Origin: Gilliamella sp. wkB112
GTDB lineage: Bacteria; Pseudomonadota; Gammaproteobacteria; Enterobacterales; Orbaceae
DNA: 64,000 nucleotides
Direction of reading: 5' to 3'
Assembly (NCBI RefSeq): GCF_001690685.1
Contig: NZ_LZGL01000009.1
Location: forward strand, 1 to 64,000
Positions 1 through 7,447 of the stretch are shown piece after piece; position 1 is the first letter of the stretch; every line of letters begins with the position of its first letter. The translations under genes and the position numbers were made by a program. Below the pieces are notes generated by a model that was given only the letters and a program-made list of their open reading frames with translations, was not told the origin of the DNA and did no database searches.

Positions 1-66
1 GATAATTATTTGCCAATAAAACCAGCTGTCCACTTAGTTAATGGCAAGCCAATCGATCTAGAATAG
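1..66 (+). CDS. C-terminal end of an unidentified gene entering from the left
   Basis: An open frame covers positions 1-63 and ends with TAG at 64-66, giving about 21 residues that finish in ...NGKPIDLE. It has no start in the window, so it is the 3' end of a longer gene. The tail is too short to name. Because three tandem exported paralogues on the same strand follow within 30 bases, this gene may be the cognate effector or toxin of that array, but that is inference from position only. Confidence 0.45.
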   Translation, partial: DNYLPIKPAVHLVNGKPIDLE

Positions 67-91
67 TAATAAATATTTGAGTCTAAGTGAT

Positions 92-709
92 ATGAAAAGA
101 AATAGTAAACTCTATAAAATAATAATTGGACTGTTTTGTTATTTTATTACCATGCAGACAGTTGCAAAGCATCATACAGAAGTTATACCTATGAAATTAG
201 ATATCACACAATATAATGAGTTAAAAAAACAACATTATAATGATTTTAGAGGTACCAATGAATTTACTATTCAAAAAGATAAAGACACTACCATTAGGTA
301 TATGGAAGATTCAGAATATACATTAATTACCACTATAAAAGAAGTATATATAGTTAAACGAGTTTACTATAAGCCTACAGGTGTTTTAAAGTCAGAAATC
401 GAGAGATTCAATAATATCGAGATTAATACCGCAAAATATTATGATGAGCAAGGGCAATTAACAGAGGAATATAAATATACCTCTCCTGATTGGGTGGATA
501 GACTAACCAAGGTCGTTAAAGAAAAATTTAATGTTGACCTTTGGTCGCTAGGGCAAGCAATGCTTTCATGGGGTAATTATCAAGGTAAAGAGGTTATTAC
601 CATTATTCATAACAAAGGCCAGTATTTAGATTTTAGAAATGATATGGCTGATAGATATACCGTTTTACTAGATGCCAATACATTAGAAATTATTAAGCAG
701 TATGATTAA
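92..709 (+). CDS. exported YwqK-motif protein, tandem paralogue 1 (candidate immunity protein)
   Basis: A protein of 205 residues if started at the ATG at 92; an in-frame TTG at 77 is less likely. The N-terminus (basic, then a hydrophobic stretch of about 16 residues ending near TVAKHH) looks like a signal peptide, so it is probably periplasmic. The middle carries two MORN/YwqK-like motifs, YYKPTGVLKSE and YYDEQGQLTEE, then TSPDWVDRLTK. It is the first of three adjacent paralogues; its central part is almost identical to copies 2 and 3, and its C-terminal third nearly equals that of copy 3. Exported YwqK-like proteins duplicated next to toxin genes are often immunity proteins, which fits the Rhs debris downstream. 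The function is not shown by the sequence. Confidence 0.7.
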   Translation: MKRNSKLYKIIIGLFCYFITMQTVAKHHTEVIPMKLDITQYNELKKQHYNDFRGTNEFTIQKDKDTTIRYMEDSEYTLITTIKEVYIVKRVYYKPTGVLKSEIERFNNIEINTAKYYDEQGQLTEEYKYTSPDWVDRLTKVVKEKFNVDLWSLGQAMLSWGNYQGKEVITIIHNKGQYLDFRNDMADRYTVLLDANTLEIIKQYD

Positions 710-730
710 TATTAAAGTTTCTTATAACTG

Positions 731-1378
731 ATGGGTACGATAATAAATATGTTAATAGTAAAACAATGCAAGCTACTTGATCATTTTATTATAATGGTTT
801 TATTGATCATTTCTACTATATGTTATGCCCAAGAACAGCCTAAGTTAGAAAATAATTTAAATCATTTTGACATTAATAAATTTAATGAGCTAAAAAAGCA
901 GCATTATAATGATTTTAGAGGTACCAATGAATTTACTATTCAAAAAGATAAAGACACTACCATTAGGTATATGGAGGATACTGAATATACTGTAATAACC
1001 ACAATCAAAAACGTGTATATGATAAACCGTGTTTATTATAAACCTACAGGTATTTTAAAATCAGAGGATGAAAGTTTTAATAATCTCACGGTTAATACCG
1101 CAAAATATTATGATGAACAAGGACATTTAACAGAGGAATATAAATATACCTCCCCTGATTGGGTAGATAGACTAACCAAGGTAGCCAAAGAAAAACTCAA
1201 TATTGATCTTTGGTCTCCTAATAAAGTGATGATGTCAAGGGTTAATAATAAAGGTAAAGACACTCTAACGATTCTCCATAATCATGGTATTGATTTAAAC
1301 TTTAGAGATAGCTCTTCTATAAAACATTCAGCATTACTTGATTTTGATACATTAAAAATTATTGAGCAGGACAATTAA
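731..1378 (+). CDS. exported YwqK-motif protein, tandem paralogue 2 (candidate immunity protein)
   Basis: Starts 21 bases after paralogue 1. ATG at 731 gives 215 residues; later in-frame ATGs (749, 794) are possible and the Shine-Dalgarno sequence is weak, so the start is uncertain. The N-terminus has a strongly hydrophobic segment (MVLLIISTICYAQEQ) typical of a signal peptide cleaved after CYA. The central region from FNELKKQHYNDFRGTNEF to RYMED is practically shared with copies 1 and 3. The C-terminal 60 residues (SPNKVMMSRVNNKGKD...) differ clearly from the other two copies, so copies 1 and 3 share one tail type and copy 2 has another. Probably periplasmic; binding partner unknown. Confidence 0.7.
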   Translation: MGTIINMLIVKQCKLLDHFIIMVLLIISTICYAQEQPKLENNLNHFDINKFNELKKQHYNDFRGTNEFTIQKDKDTTIRYMEDTEYTVITTIKNVYMINRVYYKPTGILKSEDESFNNLTVNTAKYYDEQGHLTEEYKYTSPDWVDRLTKVAKEKLNIDLWSPNKVMMSRVNNKGKDTLTILHNHGIDLNFRDSSSIKHSALLDFDTLKIIEQDN

Positions 1379-1398
1379 TATTAAATTTTTTTCAAATA

Positions 1399-2085
1399 GT
1401 GGGTACTATATTAAGTATGTTAATAGTAAAACAATGTAGGCTACTTAATCATTTAATTACAATGGTTTTATTGATCATTTCTACTATATGTTATGCCCAA
1501 GAACAGCCTAAGTTAGAGAGTAATTTAAATCATTTTGACATTAATAAATTTAATGAACTAAAAAAGCAGCATTATAATGATTTTAGAGGTACCAATGAAT
1601 TTACTATTCAAAAAGATAAAGACACTACCATTAGGTATATGGAGGATACTGAATATACTGTAATCACCACAATAAAAAACGTGTATATGATAAGCCGTGT
1701 TTATTATAAGCCTACAGGTGTTTTAAAGTCAGAGGATGAGAGCTTTAATAGTCTCGCGGTAAATACTGCAAGATATTATGACGAACAAGGGCGTTTAACT
1801 GAAGAGTATAAATATACTTCCCCTGATTGGGTTGATAGACTAACCAAGGTAGTTAAAGAAAAATTTAATGTTGACCTTTGGTCGCTAGGGCAAGCAATGC
1901 TTTCAAGGGGTAATTATCAAGGTAAAGAGGTTATTACCATTATTCATAACAAAGGCCAGTATTTAGATTTTAGAAATGATATGGCTGATAGATATACCGT
2001 TTTACTAGATGCCAATACATTAGAAATTATCAAACAGTTTGAACGTTCTTCAAAAAGACCAGGATACAGCCATACCCTTCATTAG
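1399..2085 (+). CDS. exported YwqK-motif protein, tandem paralogue 3, mosaic of copies 1 and 2
   Basis: 228 residues from a GTG start at 1399, the position that aligns with the ATG start of copy 2. The N-terminal half, including signal peptide and leader bases, matches copy 2; the C-terminal third (KFNVDLWSLGQAMLS onward) matches copy 1 nearly base for base. It therefore looks like a recombination or gene-conversion product. It ends with an extra tail of about 15 residues (ERSSKRPGYSHTLH) after the point where copy 1 stops. It carries the same YYKPTGVLKSE and YYDEQGRLTEE motifs. Probably an exported immunity-type protein, by inference. Confidence 0.7.
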   Translation: MGTILSMLIVKQCRLLNHLITMVLLIISTICYAQEQPKLESNLNHFDINKFNELKKQHYNDFRGTNEFTIQKDKDTTIRYMEDTEYTVITTIKNVYMISRVYYKPTGVLKSEDESFNSLAVNTARYYDEQGRLTEEYKYTSPDWVDRLTKVVKEKFNVDLWSLGQAMLSRGNYQGKEVITIIHNKGQYLDFRNDMADRYTVLLDANTLEIIKQFERSSKRPGYSHTLH

Positions 2086-2156
2086 ATAAATATAGTATAT
2101 TTTGGGGAGTTAAAATTTTATCTACTTGGATAGATCCGACTCCTTAAGGGATTATT

Positions 2157-2696
2157 ATGAGAAAACACCTATATTTTTTACTGTTTGTAGTTTTTATATT
2201 TGAAACTATGTCAGTAAATGCAACGAATAAATTAAACACCAATGAAAAAATGAATATAGATGAATTTAATTCAATAACCAAAGATATGGATTTTAGTCAT
2301 AAACCTACTTATGAAGTTCCTGAAACATTTGGCCACGCAAGTATAAAAGGTGCTCTTGAGGAAGATAAATGGTACTGGATAACACCTGAAAATTCGTCAA
2401 AAATAATTAAACCAAATGATATCTTTAAAAGATTTGAAAGCTCTGTAATTTATGGAGAAGCAGATCCCAATGCAACCCCAATACAATTTAAAAAGGTAGA
2501 TAATATATATCTTCCATATATTGAACTGCACTATGTAACCCTTTCTATTGAAAAACTGGATTACACCCGCCTAAAATCTCTCACTGAATATATACCATTG
2601 CTTGATCAGCAATATATTATTTATATTAATGATATACCGCGTACAGCTTTAAATGCTTTATTTAAAAATAATCAAAATAATAAAAGCTTCTATTAA
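2157..2696 (+). CDS. exported protein of unknown function
   Basis: 179 residues with a clear signal peptide (MRKHLYFLLFVVFIFETMS, cleavage probably near VNA). ATG at 2157 follows an AAGGGA Shine-Dalgarno about 6 bases upstream. Just after the signal comes MNIDEFNSI, which resembles the FDINKFNEL stretch at the same place in the three upstream paralogues; the rest has no recognisable similarity to them. It may be a distant member of the same exported family or a further immunity protein. No enzyme motif is visible. It lies 71 bases after paralogue 3 on the same strand. Confidence 0.6.
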   Translation: MRKHLYFLLFVVFIFETMSVNATNKLNTNEKMNIDEFNSITKDMDFSHKPTYEVPETFGHASIKGALEEDKWYWITPENSSKIIKPNDIFKRFESSVIYGEADPNATPIQFKKVDNIYLPYIELHYVTLSIEKLDYTRLKSLTEYIPLLDQQYIIYINDIPRTALNALFKNNQNNKSFY

Positions 2697-2751
2697 TTAT
2701 TTTGGTTACATGAAGTTGAAGCACAAAATATAGGAAATTTTTATATCAGAT

Positions 2752-3642
2752 ATGGCAATAATCAAAAGAAGTAATGTAATAAGCGTTATTACTGTGCTGT
2801 TGTTATTTGGATTTATGTATTTTCTGCGTAATACAGTAATAGGTGATATTTATGGACGAACAGTTGGTAAATTGTATGAAGGACCCAGTAAACAAACCTT
2901 TATTCTTTCTGGTGAAGTCCCTACCTATTTTTCATTAGATATTATCAGCTATTATCAAAATGATCGCGCGGATGAATGCCTACGTTATAGTGCAAAAGCA
3001 GGTAAACGCATGAGCTATTTTACAGGGATGAAACAAACCGTTGAAATGTCGGATAAAGGGCATTATGAAGTTAACGTACCGACTAGCTATTATGCAGCAG
3101 GCTGTCATCTACCTATTCAATCAGTAAAAATTGTAGCTTATGAGTATTACGACAAAGATTTAAAAGAAACGACAATGGAGCAGTGGGCGGCTTCTTTAAG
3201 TTTTGTTAACTCAGCTCAATTGGCCGATGAAGCCCCTCATTTTTCGCTTAATAAGCCGATGATTTATAATAGCCGTTGCTCTAATATGTTGCGTATTATG
3301 GGCGGAGATTTACTTGTTAAGATTTTAGGCTGTTATAATGTAGATCAACACTGGCAATGGATTCAAAATAATAAAACTCCTAAAGTATATGATGTACTCC
3401 GTCGTGATGAGCTTCCTAATCAATCCATTACCGTTAATCTAAGGCATGATCCTTATGATGATGTTCCTTATTACGGAAAAGCATGGGAACAGATAAGAAA
3501 AAATTGGAAACCTTGCTATGGTAAAGGTAAAAATGATCCTTTCGGATTTTGTTATAACTCTCCAGGCAAATATAGGATCTTTAAAATGAATGGTAAAACT
3601 TGTACCATTTATCCTCAATGTACGGAAGACGAAAAGGAGTAA
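2752..3642 (+). CDS. membrane-anchored, cysteine-rich extracytoplasmic protein of unknown function
   Basis: 296 residues. Residues about 9-26 form one hydrophobic segment (VISVITVLLLFGFMYFL) after a short basic N-terminus, so the rest is probably anchored to the inner membrane and faces the periplasm. That part contains eight or nine cysteines (DECL, AGCH, SRCS, LGCY, KPCY, GFCY, KTCT, PQCT), in line with disulfide bonds outside the cytoplasm. It is not a family I recognise. Its place inside the toxin/immunity cluster suggests a role there, as inference only. The ribosome site before 2752 is poor, so the exact start is uncertain. Confidence 0.6.
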   Translation: MAIIKRSNVISVITVLLLFGFMYFLRNTVIGDIYGRTVGKLYEGPSKQTFILSGEVPTYFSLDIISYYQNDRADECLRYSAKAGKRMSYFTGMKQTVEMSDKGHYEVNVPTSYYAAGCHLPIQSVKIVAYEYYDKDLKETTMEQWAASLSFVNSAQLADEAPHFSLNKPMIYNSRCSNMLRIMGGDLLVKILGCYNVDQHWQWIQNNKTPKVYDVLRRDELPNQSITVNLRHDPYDDVPYYGKAWEQIRKNWKPCYGKGKNDPFGFCYNSPGKYRIFKMNGKTCTIYPQCTEDEKE

Positions 3643-3798
3643 ATAGTTTTATAAGTATTACTTGTTATGGGCTTACATTTCAAGAATGCAATACATATAT
3701 TCTATAAGGTTATAAAATAATAAGTGAGTAACTAAGAGGGTGCTATTGCATAGCAAGTCAACTACCAAGCAAGAGAGAAGTAGATAACTTACGTATTA

Positions 3799-3984
3799 AT
3801 GAAACAGAACCTACGATACCAAGGTCAATACTTTGATGAAGAAACCGAATTACATTACGATACTTTTAGATATTGTGATCCGCAAATAGGGCGGTTTACT
3901 ACTCAAGATCCTATAGGATTATTGGGTGGTTTTAATTTTTATACTTATGCACTTAATCCTATTGCATATATACCAACGCCGTAA
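3799..3984 (+). pseudogene. Rhs core C-terminal fragment (RHS repeat-associated core), toxin tip missing
   Basis: The frame encodes the typical Rhs/YD-repeat core end: YQGQYFDEETELHYDTFRY, then DPQIGRFTTQDPIGLLGG and NFYTYALNP. In an intact Rhs protein this stretch is followed by a DPxGL-type cleavage motif and a variable toxin domain. Here the frame breaks into YIPTP and stop right after ALNP, and an in-frame TAG at 3781 lies just upstream. It is therefore a detached tip without the long core in front and without a toxin behind. Displaced tips of this kind are common beside Rhs loci. Homology is confident; expression is doubtful. Confidence 0.75.
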
Positions 3985-4012
3985 CCGGTTATAAATCGGG
4001 GGACTATAACAA

Positions 4013-4321
4013 ATGGGTAATTTAATAACAAAGGAAATTTTAAAAGTTTATTGGAATAATGTTTGCGGAGAAGTAGCCGGACAATCATTTTATATTTTTA
4101 GTAATGATATTAGTTTTCTTTCTAATAAATTTCCTTTTGAGTTATGGCCTAGTCATAAAGAGGCTAAAAATTATAAGCTGTTTGGAGATCATTGGGTTGT
4201 ATGGGTATGGGATGTTAAGTTTTCGACAATTCCAATAAATTGGTTAAATATAGTCAAACAAACTTTTTTATTTTTTCTTGAGAACAAAGCTATTTTAAGC
4301 TGGTGTAGAGTTAACCTATAA
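4013..4321 (+). CDS. small protein, candidate orphan immunity protein
   Basis: 102 residues, no signal peptide, so probably cytoplasmic. It begins 28 bases after the Rhs tip fragment, with a GGGGG-type ribosome site about 10 bases before the ATG. It is rich in aromatic residues (WNN, FELWPSHKEA, DHWVVWVWD). I do not recognise the family. In Rhs systems the gene right after the toxin tip usually encodes the cognate immunity protein; here the toxin domain is gone, so this would be an orphan immunity gene. The role rests on position alone. Confidence 0.5.
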   Translation: MGNLITKEILKVYWNNVCGEVAGQSFYIFSNDISFLSNKFPFELWPSHKEAKNYKLFGDHWVVWVWDVKFSTIPINWLNIVKQTFLFFLENKAILSWCRVNL

Positions 4322-4355
4322 GCAACCCAATATGCCTTGAAAGGATATTAACTAA

Positions 4356-4997
4356 ATGAGACTAGCACGATTTGCTTTTATACTTTTTTTATTGCTGCCT
4401 ATCAGCAGTTGGGCCGTCACCCTAACCCCTGAACAGCAGCAGGCCAAACAGCAAGGTATAGCTTTATTTATGCAGGGGCATGAGGCTAAACCATTCCTAG
4501 AAGTAGCTGCCAAAGTGGGAGATAGTGAGGTACAATACTATTTAGCCGAGTCCATCCGTATGGATAATCGTTATATCAATGCGGAGGCTTACCATTGGTA
4601 TGAGGAGGCGGCTAAACAAGGTGATCTCTATGCCATGACCCGTTTGGGACGTAGTCCGGATTTTTGTAAACTATTTGAAAATTGTACCTTTACTCCTAAA
4701 GAATGGTTAGCCAAAGCCAAAGCCAAAGAACAAGCCTATGCCCGCGCTCAACAAGGGGATGCCGAGGCGATGGGGCTATTATCTACCTTGACTGGACAAT
4801 TTAGCTGGTTAGAGAAATCAGCCGAAGCGGGTAATGGCTATTATCAGTATTTACTGTCGATACGTTATGGTGAGGGTAAAGGTAGTTTTGTCAACCAGCA
4901 AGCCCATGATAAAGCCAGTAAAAAATGGAGAGCCGAATCAGCCAAGTCAGGCTATGTACCTGCTATGTATGATTATGGTTATTATTTGGCCAAATAG
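4356..4997 (+). CDS. Sel1-repeat exported protein, cut short by an in-frame TAG
   Basis: 213 residues from an ATG with AAGGAT about 10 bases upstream. It has a signal peptide (MRLARFAFILFLLLPISSWA). Sel1/TPR-like repeats follow, for example AEAYHWYEEAAKQGDLYAMTRLGR and EKSAEAGNGYYQYLLSIRYGEGKG. Sel1 proteins are alpha-helical scaffold or adaptor proteins, and exported ones often sit with toxin or type VI secretion loci. The ORF stops at TAG 4995-4997 in the middle of a repeat (DYGYYLAK), and the same frame continues with Sel1-like sequence, so the gene appears to be broken by a nonsense change. Confidence 0.65.
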   Translation: MRLARFAFILFLLLPISSWAVTLTPEQQQAKQQGIALFMQGHEAKPFLEVAAKVGDSEVQYYLAESIRMDNRYINAEAYHWYEEAAKQGDLYAMTRLGRSPDFCKLFENCTFTPKEWLAKAKAKEQAYARAQQGDAEAMGLLSTLTGQFSWLEKSAEAGNGYYQYLLSIRYGEGKGSFVNQQAHDKASKKWRAESAKSGYVPAMYDYGYYLAK

Positions 4998-5187
4998 GGT
5001 AAAATTAAAGTAGCTCAAGGATGGGTATTGAAGGGAGTTAATGCTGGAAGCATTTATATAGTTTCCACCTATGCTAGTATCATTGCTAATGACCATATAA
5101 GAAATAAAAATAATATTTTTCAATTTCCAATTGATCGTGTAAAGGGATATGCTTTATTGAGTTTAATTGCGGAACTTGGCGGGGGGA
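4998..5187 (+). pseudogene. remainder of the Sel1-repeat gene after the in-frame stop
   Basis: Reading on in the same frame past the TAG gives GKIKVAQGWVLKGVNAGS and later RVKGYALLSLIAELGGG, which fit the end of one Sel1 repeat and the start of another. The similarity fades near 5187, where minus-strand integrase-like sequence begins. A separate gene starting at the TTG at 5028 is unlikely; this is better read as the cut-off 3' part of the gene that starts at 4356. Confidence 0.5.
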
Positions 5188-5337
5188 ATGGTAATAGTGC
5201 ACAATTACGCAAATACCGCTCAATCTGCACTCGTGTGCTTTGGCGTTGCTTAAGCTCCGTCCCCAACTTCAACAACTTAAGCGCCTTCCATTGCTCAGCA
5301 AACTCATCAAAGGTCACACCGGCTACCGCTGACTCAG
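5188..5337 (-). pseudogene. integrase (tyrosine recombinase) N-terminal domain remnant
   Basis: On the minus strand this stretch reads GVTFDEFAEQWKALK, then LGTELKQRQSTRVQIERYLR. That resembles the SAM-like, arm-DNA-binding N-terminal domain of phage or island tyrosine integrases. It has no start, and the catalytic C-terminal domain is absent: sequence on both sides belongs to other debris (Sel1 at lower coordinates, Rhs at higher coordinates). The open frame runs further (5120-5464), but only this middle part looks like integrase. Similarity is judged by eye. Confidence 0.45.
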
Positions 5338-5751
5338 CACCAGAATTCACTGACAGAGGAACTAACCAGTCGCTTTGGTTATGATGCCCAAGGCCGTAAG
5401 CAATGGCAATTTGCATGCCATAGATCACAACAAGAATTAACAACACTAAATAAAAAGCAAACACCTATCGACCGTTTACTATCCAGTAGAGAAAATCTTA
5501 TTTACAGACAATATAACTACGATCCTGTTGGTGAGTTGATTAGTTTATTAGATAAAGCTAGAGGCAAAATTGAATATAACTATGATAAAAATGGTCAACT
5601 AAAAACTGTTACTACCAGAAATCGACAAGAACAGTTTATTGCTGATGCATCAGGTAATTTCTTACCCTCACAAGTATTACCTAGTAAATATTTAGCTAAA
5701 CATAATCGCATTACTGATTATGGTCATATTCATATTAAATATGATGTCTAG
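5338..5751 (+). pseudogene. Rhs core fragment (YD repeats)
   Basis: The frame gives LTSRFGYDAQGRKQWQF, then a CHRSQQELTTLNKKQTPIDR stretch, YNYDPVGELISLLDKARG and YNYDKNGQL. These are hallmark YD-repeat sequences of the conserved Rhs core. The frame is open from about 5281 to TAG at 5749-5751, where it breaks after HIHIKYDV; there is no credible start. The part corresponds to a region upstream of the tip found at 3799, yet it lies downstream of it. The Rhs pieces are thus out of order and represent different deletion or displacement events. Confidence 0.7.
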
Positions 5752-5879
5752 CCTGTCTGCTGGTTCCTTCATCATTACTCAATATATCTAGAAAATTTAT
5801 TGTTTTTTATAACCCTAGAAATTAAAATTAACTTTTAGTCAAAGATCGAAAGTTTCGGTTAGCAAGAGGATTATTAGTG

Positions 5880-6350
5880 ATGGAAGACCAAACGTCGATA
5901 GATATCACAAAAGCACAAGAGGCGGATCTACAGGAAATTCTTGATTTGCAGTATCTTGCTTATCAAAGTGAAGCTAAACTGCTTAATAATCCTTATATTC
6001 CACCGCTGACACAAACACTTCAAGAGGTTCAAGCAGAATTTGAAAAAGGTATCATATTAAAAGCCGTTGATAAAAACGACTGCATTTTGGGTTCTGTCCG
6101 GGCATTTTCTCGGGATGATACCCTACATATAGGAAAGTTAATTGTTCGACCTGATATGCAGGGACAAAAGATTGGTACAAGGCTCTTAATAGCAGTAGCG
6201 CACTTATGGCCTCATCAAAGATATGAATTGTTTACCAGTTCAAAAAGTGTACGCAATATTAAACTCTATGAACGCTTGGGGTACCAGATTTTCAAAGAGC
6301 AAGCTGTCTCTCCAACCCTGAATTTTATCTACTTAGAAAAGATTTTATAA
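5880..6350 (+). CDS. GNAT family N-acetyltransferase
   Basis: 156 residues from ATG 5880 (a GTG at 5877 is in frame); AGAGGA at 5865-5870 is a good ribosome site. The acetyl-CoA binding motif A is visible as LIVRPDMQGQKIGTRLL, followed by the typical C-terminal KLYERLGYQIF. It transfers an acetyl group from acetyl-CoA to an amine of an unidentified small molecule or protein. The substrate cannot be read from the sequence. It lies between the Rhs debris and the tRNA genes and may belong to the same accessory segment. Confidence 0.8.
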   Translation: MEDQTSIDITKAQEADLQEILDLQYLAYQSEAKLLNNPYIPPLTQTLQEVQAEFEKGIILKAVDKNDCILGSVRAFSRDDTLHIGKLIVRPDMQGQKIGTRLLIAVAHLWPHQRYELFTSSKSVRNIKLYERLGYQIFKEQAVSPTLNFIYLEKIL

Positions 6351-6411
6351 GTTTATAGGACAGGTGCTTCAATGAGTTGTGTACGTTAGTACACTTTGAT
6401 GGATAATGAAA

Positions 6412-6487
6412 TGGAGCGGGAAACGAGGTTCGAACTCGCGACCTCAACCTTGGCAAGGTTGCGCTCTACCAACTGAGCTATTCCCGC
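6412..6487 (-). tRNA. glyW: tRNA-Gly (GCC)
   Basis: The reverse complement folds as a 76-nt tRNA with an encoded CCA end. The acceptor stem GCGGGAA pairs with TTCCCGC, the D-arm AGCTCAGTTGGTAGAGC is canonical, the anticodon loop CTTGCCAAG carries GCC, and GTTCGAAC is in the T-arm. It is downstream of pgsA and tRNA-Leu, as in the E. coli pgsA-glyW-cysT-leuZ cluster, though the order differs. A GTGTAC/GTACAC hairpin at 6379-6394 follows its 3' end, without a T-tract. Confidence 0.97.
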
Positions 6488-6506
6488 ATTAGAAGTATTA
6501 CTTAAA

Positions 6507-6594
6507 TGGTGCCCGGGGCGAGACTTGAACTCGCACGGCCAAAAAGGCCGAGGGATTTTAAATCCCTTGTGTCTACCGATTTCACCACCCGGGC
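6507..6594 (-). tRNA. leuZ: tRNA-Leu (TAA)
   Basis: 88 nt including CCA, with the long variable arm typical of class II tRNA-Leu (CCTCGGCCTTTTTGGCCG). The anticodon stem GGGAT/ATCCC encloses a loop with TAA. The acceptor stem GCCCGGG pairs with CCCGGGC. It is transcribed with tRNA-Gly, 19 bases ahead of it, probably from the promoter at 6637-6664. Confidence 0.97.
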
Positions 6595-6636
6595 TCAAAA
6601 CGGATATTGTTTACAACATCGCTTTGAATGCAGTGC

Positions 6637-6664
6637 ATTTTACCCATCTTACGCATTCAGTCAA
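6637..6664 (-). promoter_or_regulatory. sigma-70 promoter of the tRNA-Leu/tRNA-Gly unit
   Basis: On the minus strand TTGACT (6659-6664), a 16-base spacer and TAAAAT (6637-6642) form a strong promoter, about 42 bases before the tRNA-Leu 5' end. Confidence 0.7.
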
Positions 6665-6786
6665 TAAAAAAATGCAAATAATTGCATGATTGCTTAATGT
6701 TTGTCTGGTTTTACAATAAAACAGCTGTATTTAAGTTTAAATAATGATTTTTTGGCAATTGCTTTTAATTAAAACAGCAACCCGAA

Positions 6787-7341
6787 TTATTCATCATCTA
6801 ATAAATCACTGTGAGCAATCCATAAATACTGACACATTGAAAGTAGGGTTAATACTGTGGCAATAAATAGTGCAATTAACCCGGCATAAATAACCAGATC
6901 GCAAGGGCGCCACAATAACCATGTTAAAGCTGTCATTTGCGCGATAGTTTTAATTTTACCAGTTGATGACACAGCAACATTATTACGTTTGCCAATCTGC
7001 GCCATCCATTCACGTAAAGCGGAAATAATAATTTCACGTGAGATAATAATAATTGCTGAAACTGAAATCCACCACGCTTGGTAATATTGTGTAATTAAAA
7101 CCAAAGCTATAGTCACCATAATTTTATCGGCAACTGGATCTAAAAAGGCACCAAATCGGGTGGTTTGATCTAAACGGCGAGCCATGTAACCATCTAAAAC
7201 GTCGGTAACTGCGGCGATCAAAAAAAGCAAAGCCGAAAAAAAACCAGACCATTCATGTGAAAAGAGATAAAATGCCAACACAAAAAAAGGAATTAAAATA
7301 ACTCTAAATAATGTTAATACTGTAGGAAAGTTGATTTTCAT
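6787..7341 (-). CDS. pgsA: CDP-diacylglycerol--glycerol-3-phosphate 3-phosphatidyltransferase
   Basis: 184 residues, the usual PgsA length. This inner-membrane enzyme makes phosphatidylglycerol phosphate, the committed step to phosphatidylglycerol and cardiolipin. The CDP-alcohol phosphatidyltransferase signature is complete at about residues 47-72: D..LDG..AR........G...D...D within [12 protein letters not shown] and [12 protein letters not shown]. Four or so hydrophobic segments surround it. It lies downstream of uvrC and upstream of the tRNA genes, as in E. coli. Confidence 0.96.
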   Translation of the reverse strand: MKINFPTVLTLFRVILIPFFVLAFYLFSHEWSGFFSALLFLIAAVTDVLDGYMARRLDQTTRFGAFLDPVADKIMVTIALVLITQYYQAWWISVSAIIIISREIIISALREWMAQIGKRNNVAVSSTGKIKTIAQMTALTWLLWRPCDLVIYAGLIALFIATVLTLLSMCQYLWIAHSDLLDDE

Positions 7342-7447
7342 GCGACATAGACTCTATTTTGTTTTATTAATCAAATAATTAGAAATAATTAAAAAACAGT
7401 GTTTTCTTATCCTTATGTTGCCTGAAAAATGTTAATTTTTCAATGTG

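Noticed and set aside
5028-5384. 118-codon plus-strand ORF as an independent gene
   Set aside because: Its first 50 codons continue the Sel1 frame after the TAG and the rest is antisense to the integrase remnant.
1-6400. CRISPR array or insertion sequence in the accessory region
   Set aside because: The repeats there are long paralogous genes, not short spaced repeats; no transposase or terminal inverted repeats were seen.
6386-6598. 70-codon minus-strand ORF
   Set aside because: It is the translation of the tRNA-Gly and tRNA-Leu genes.
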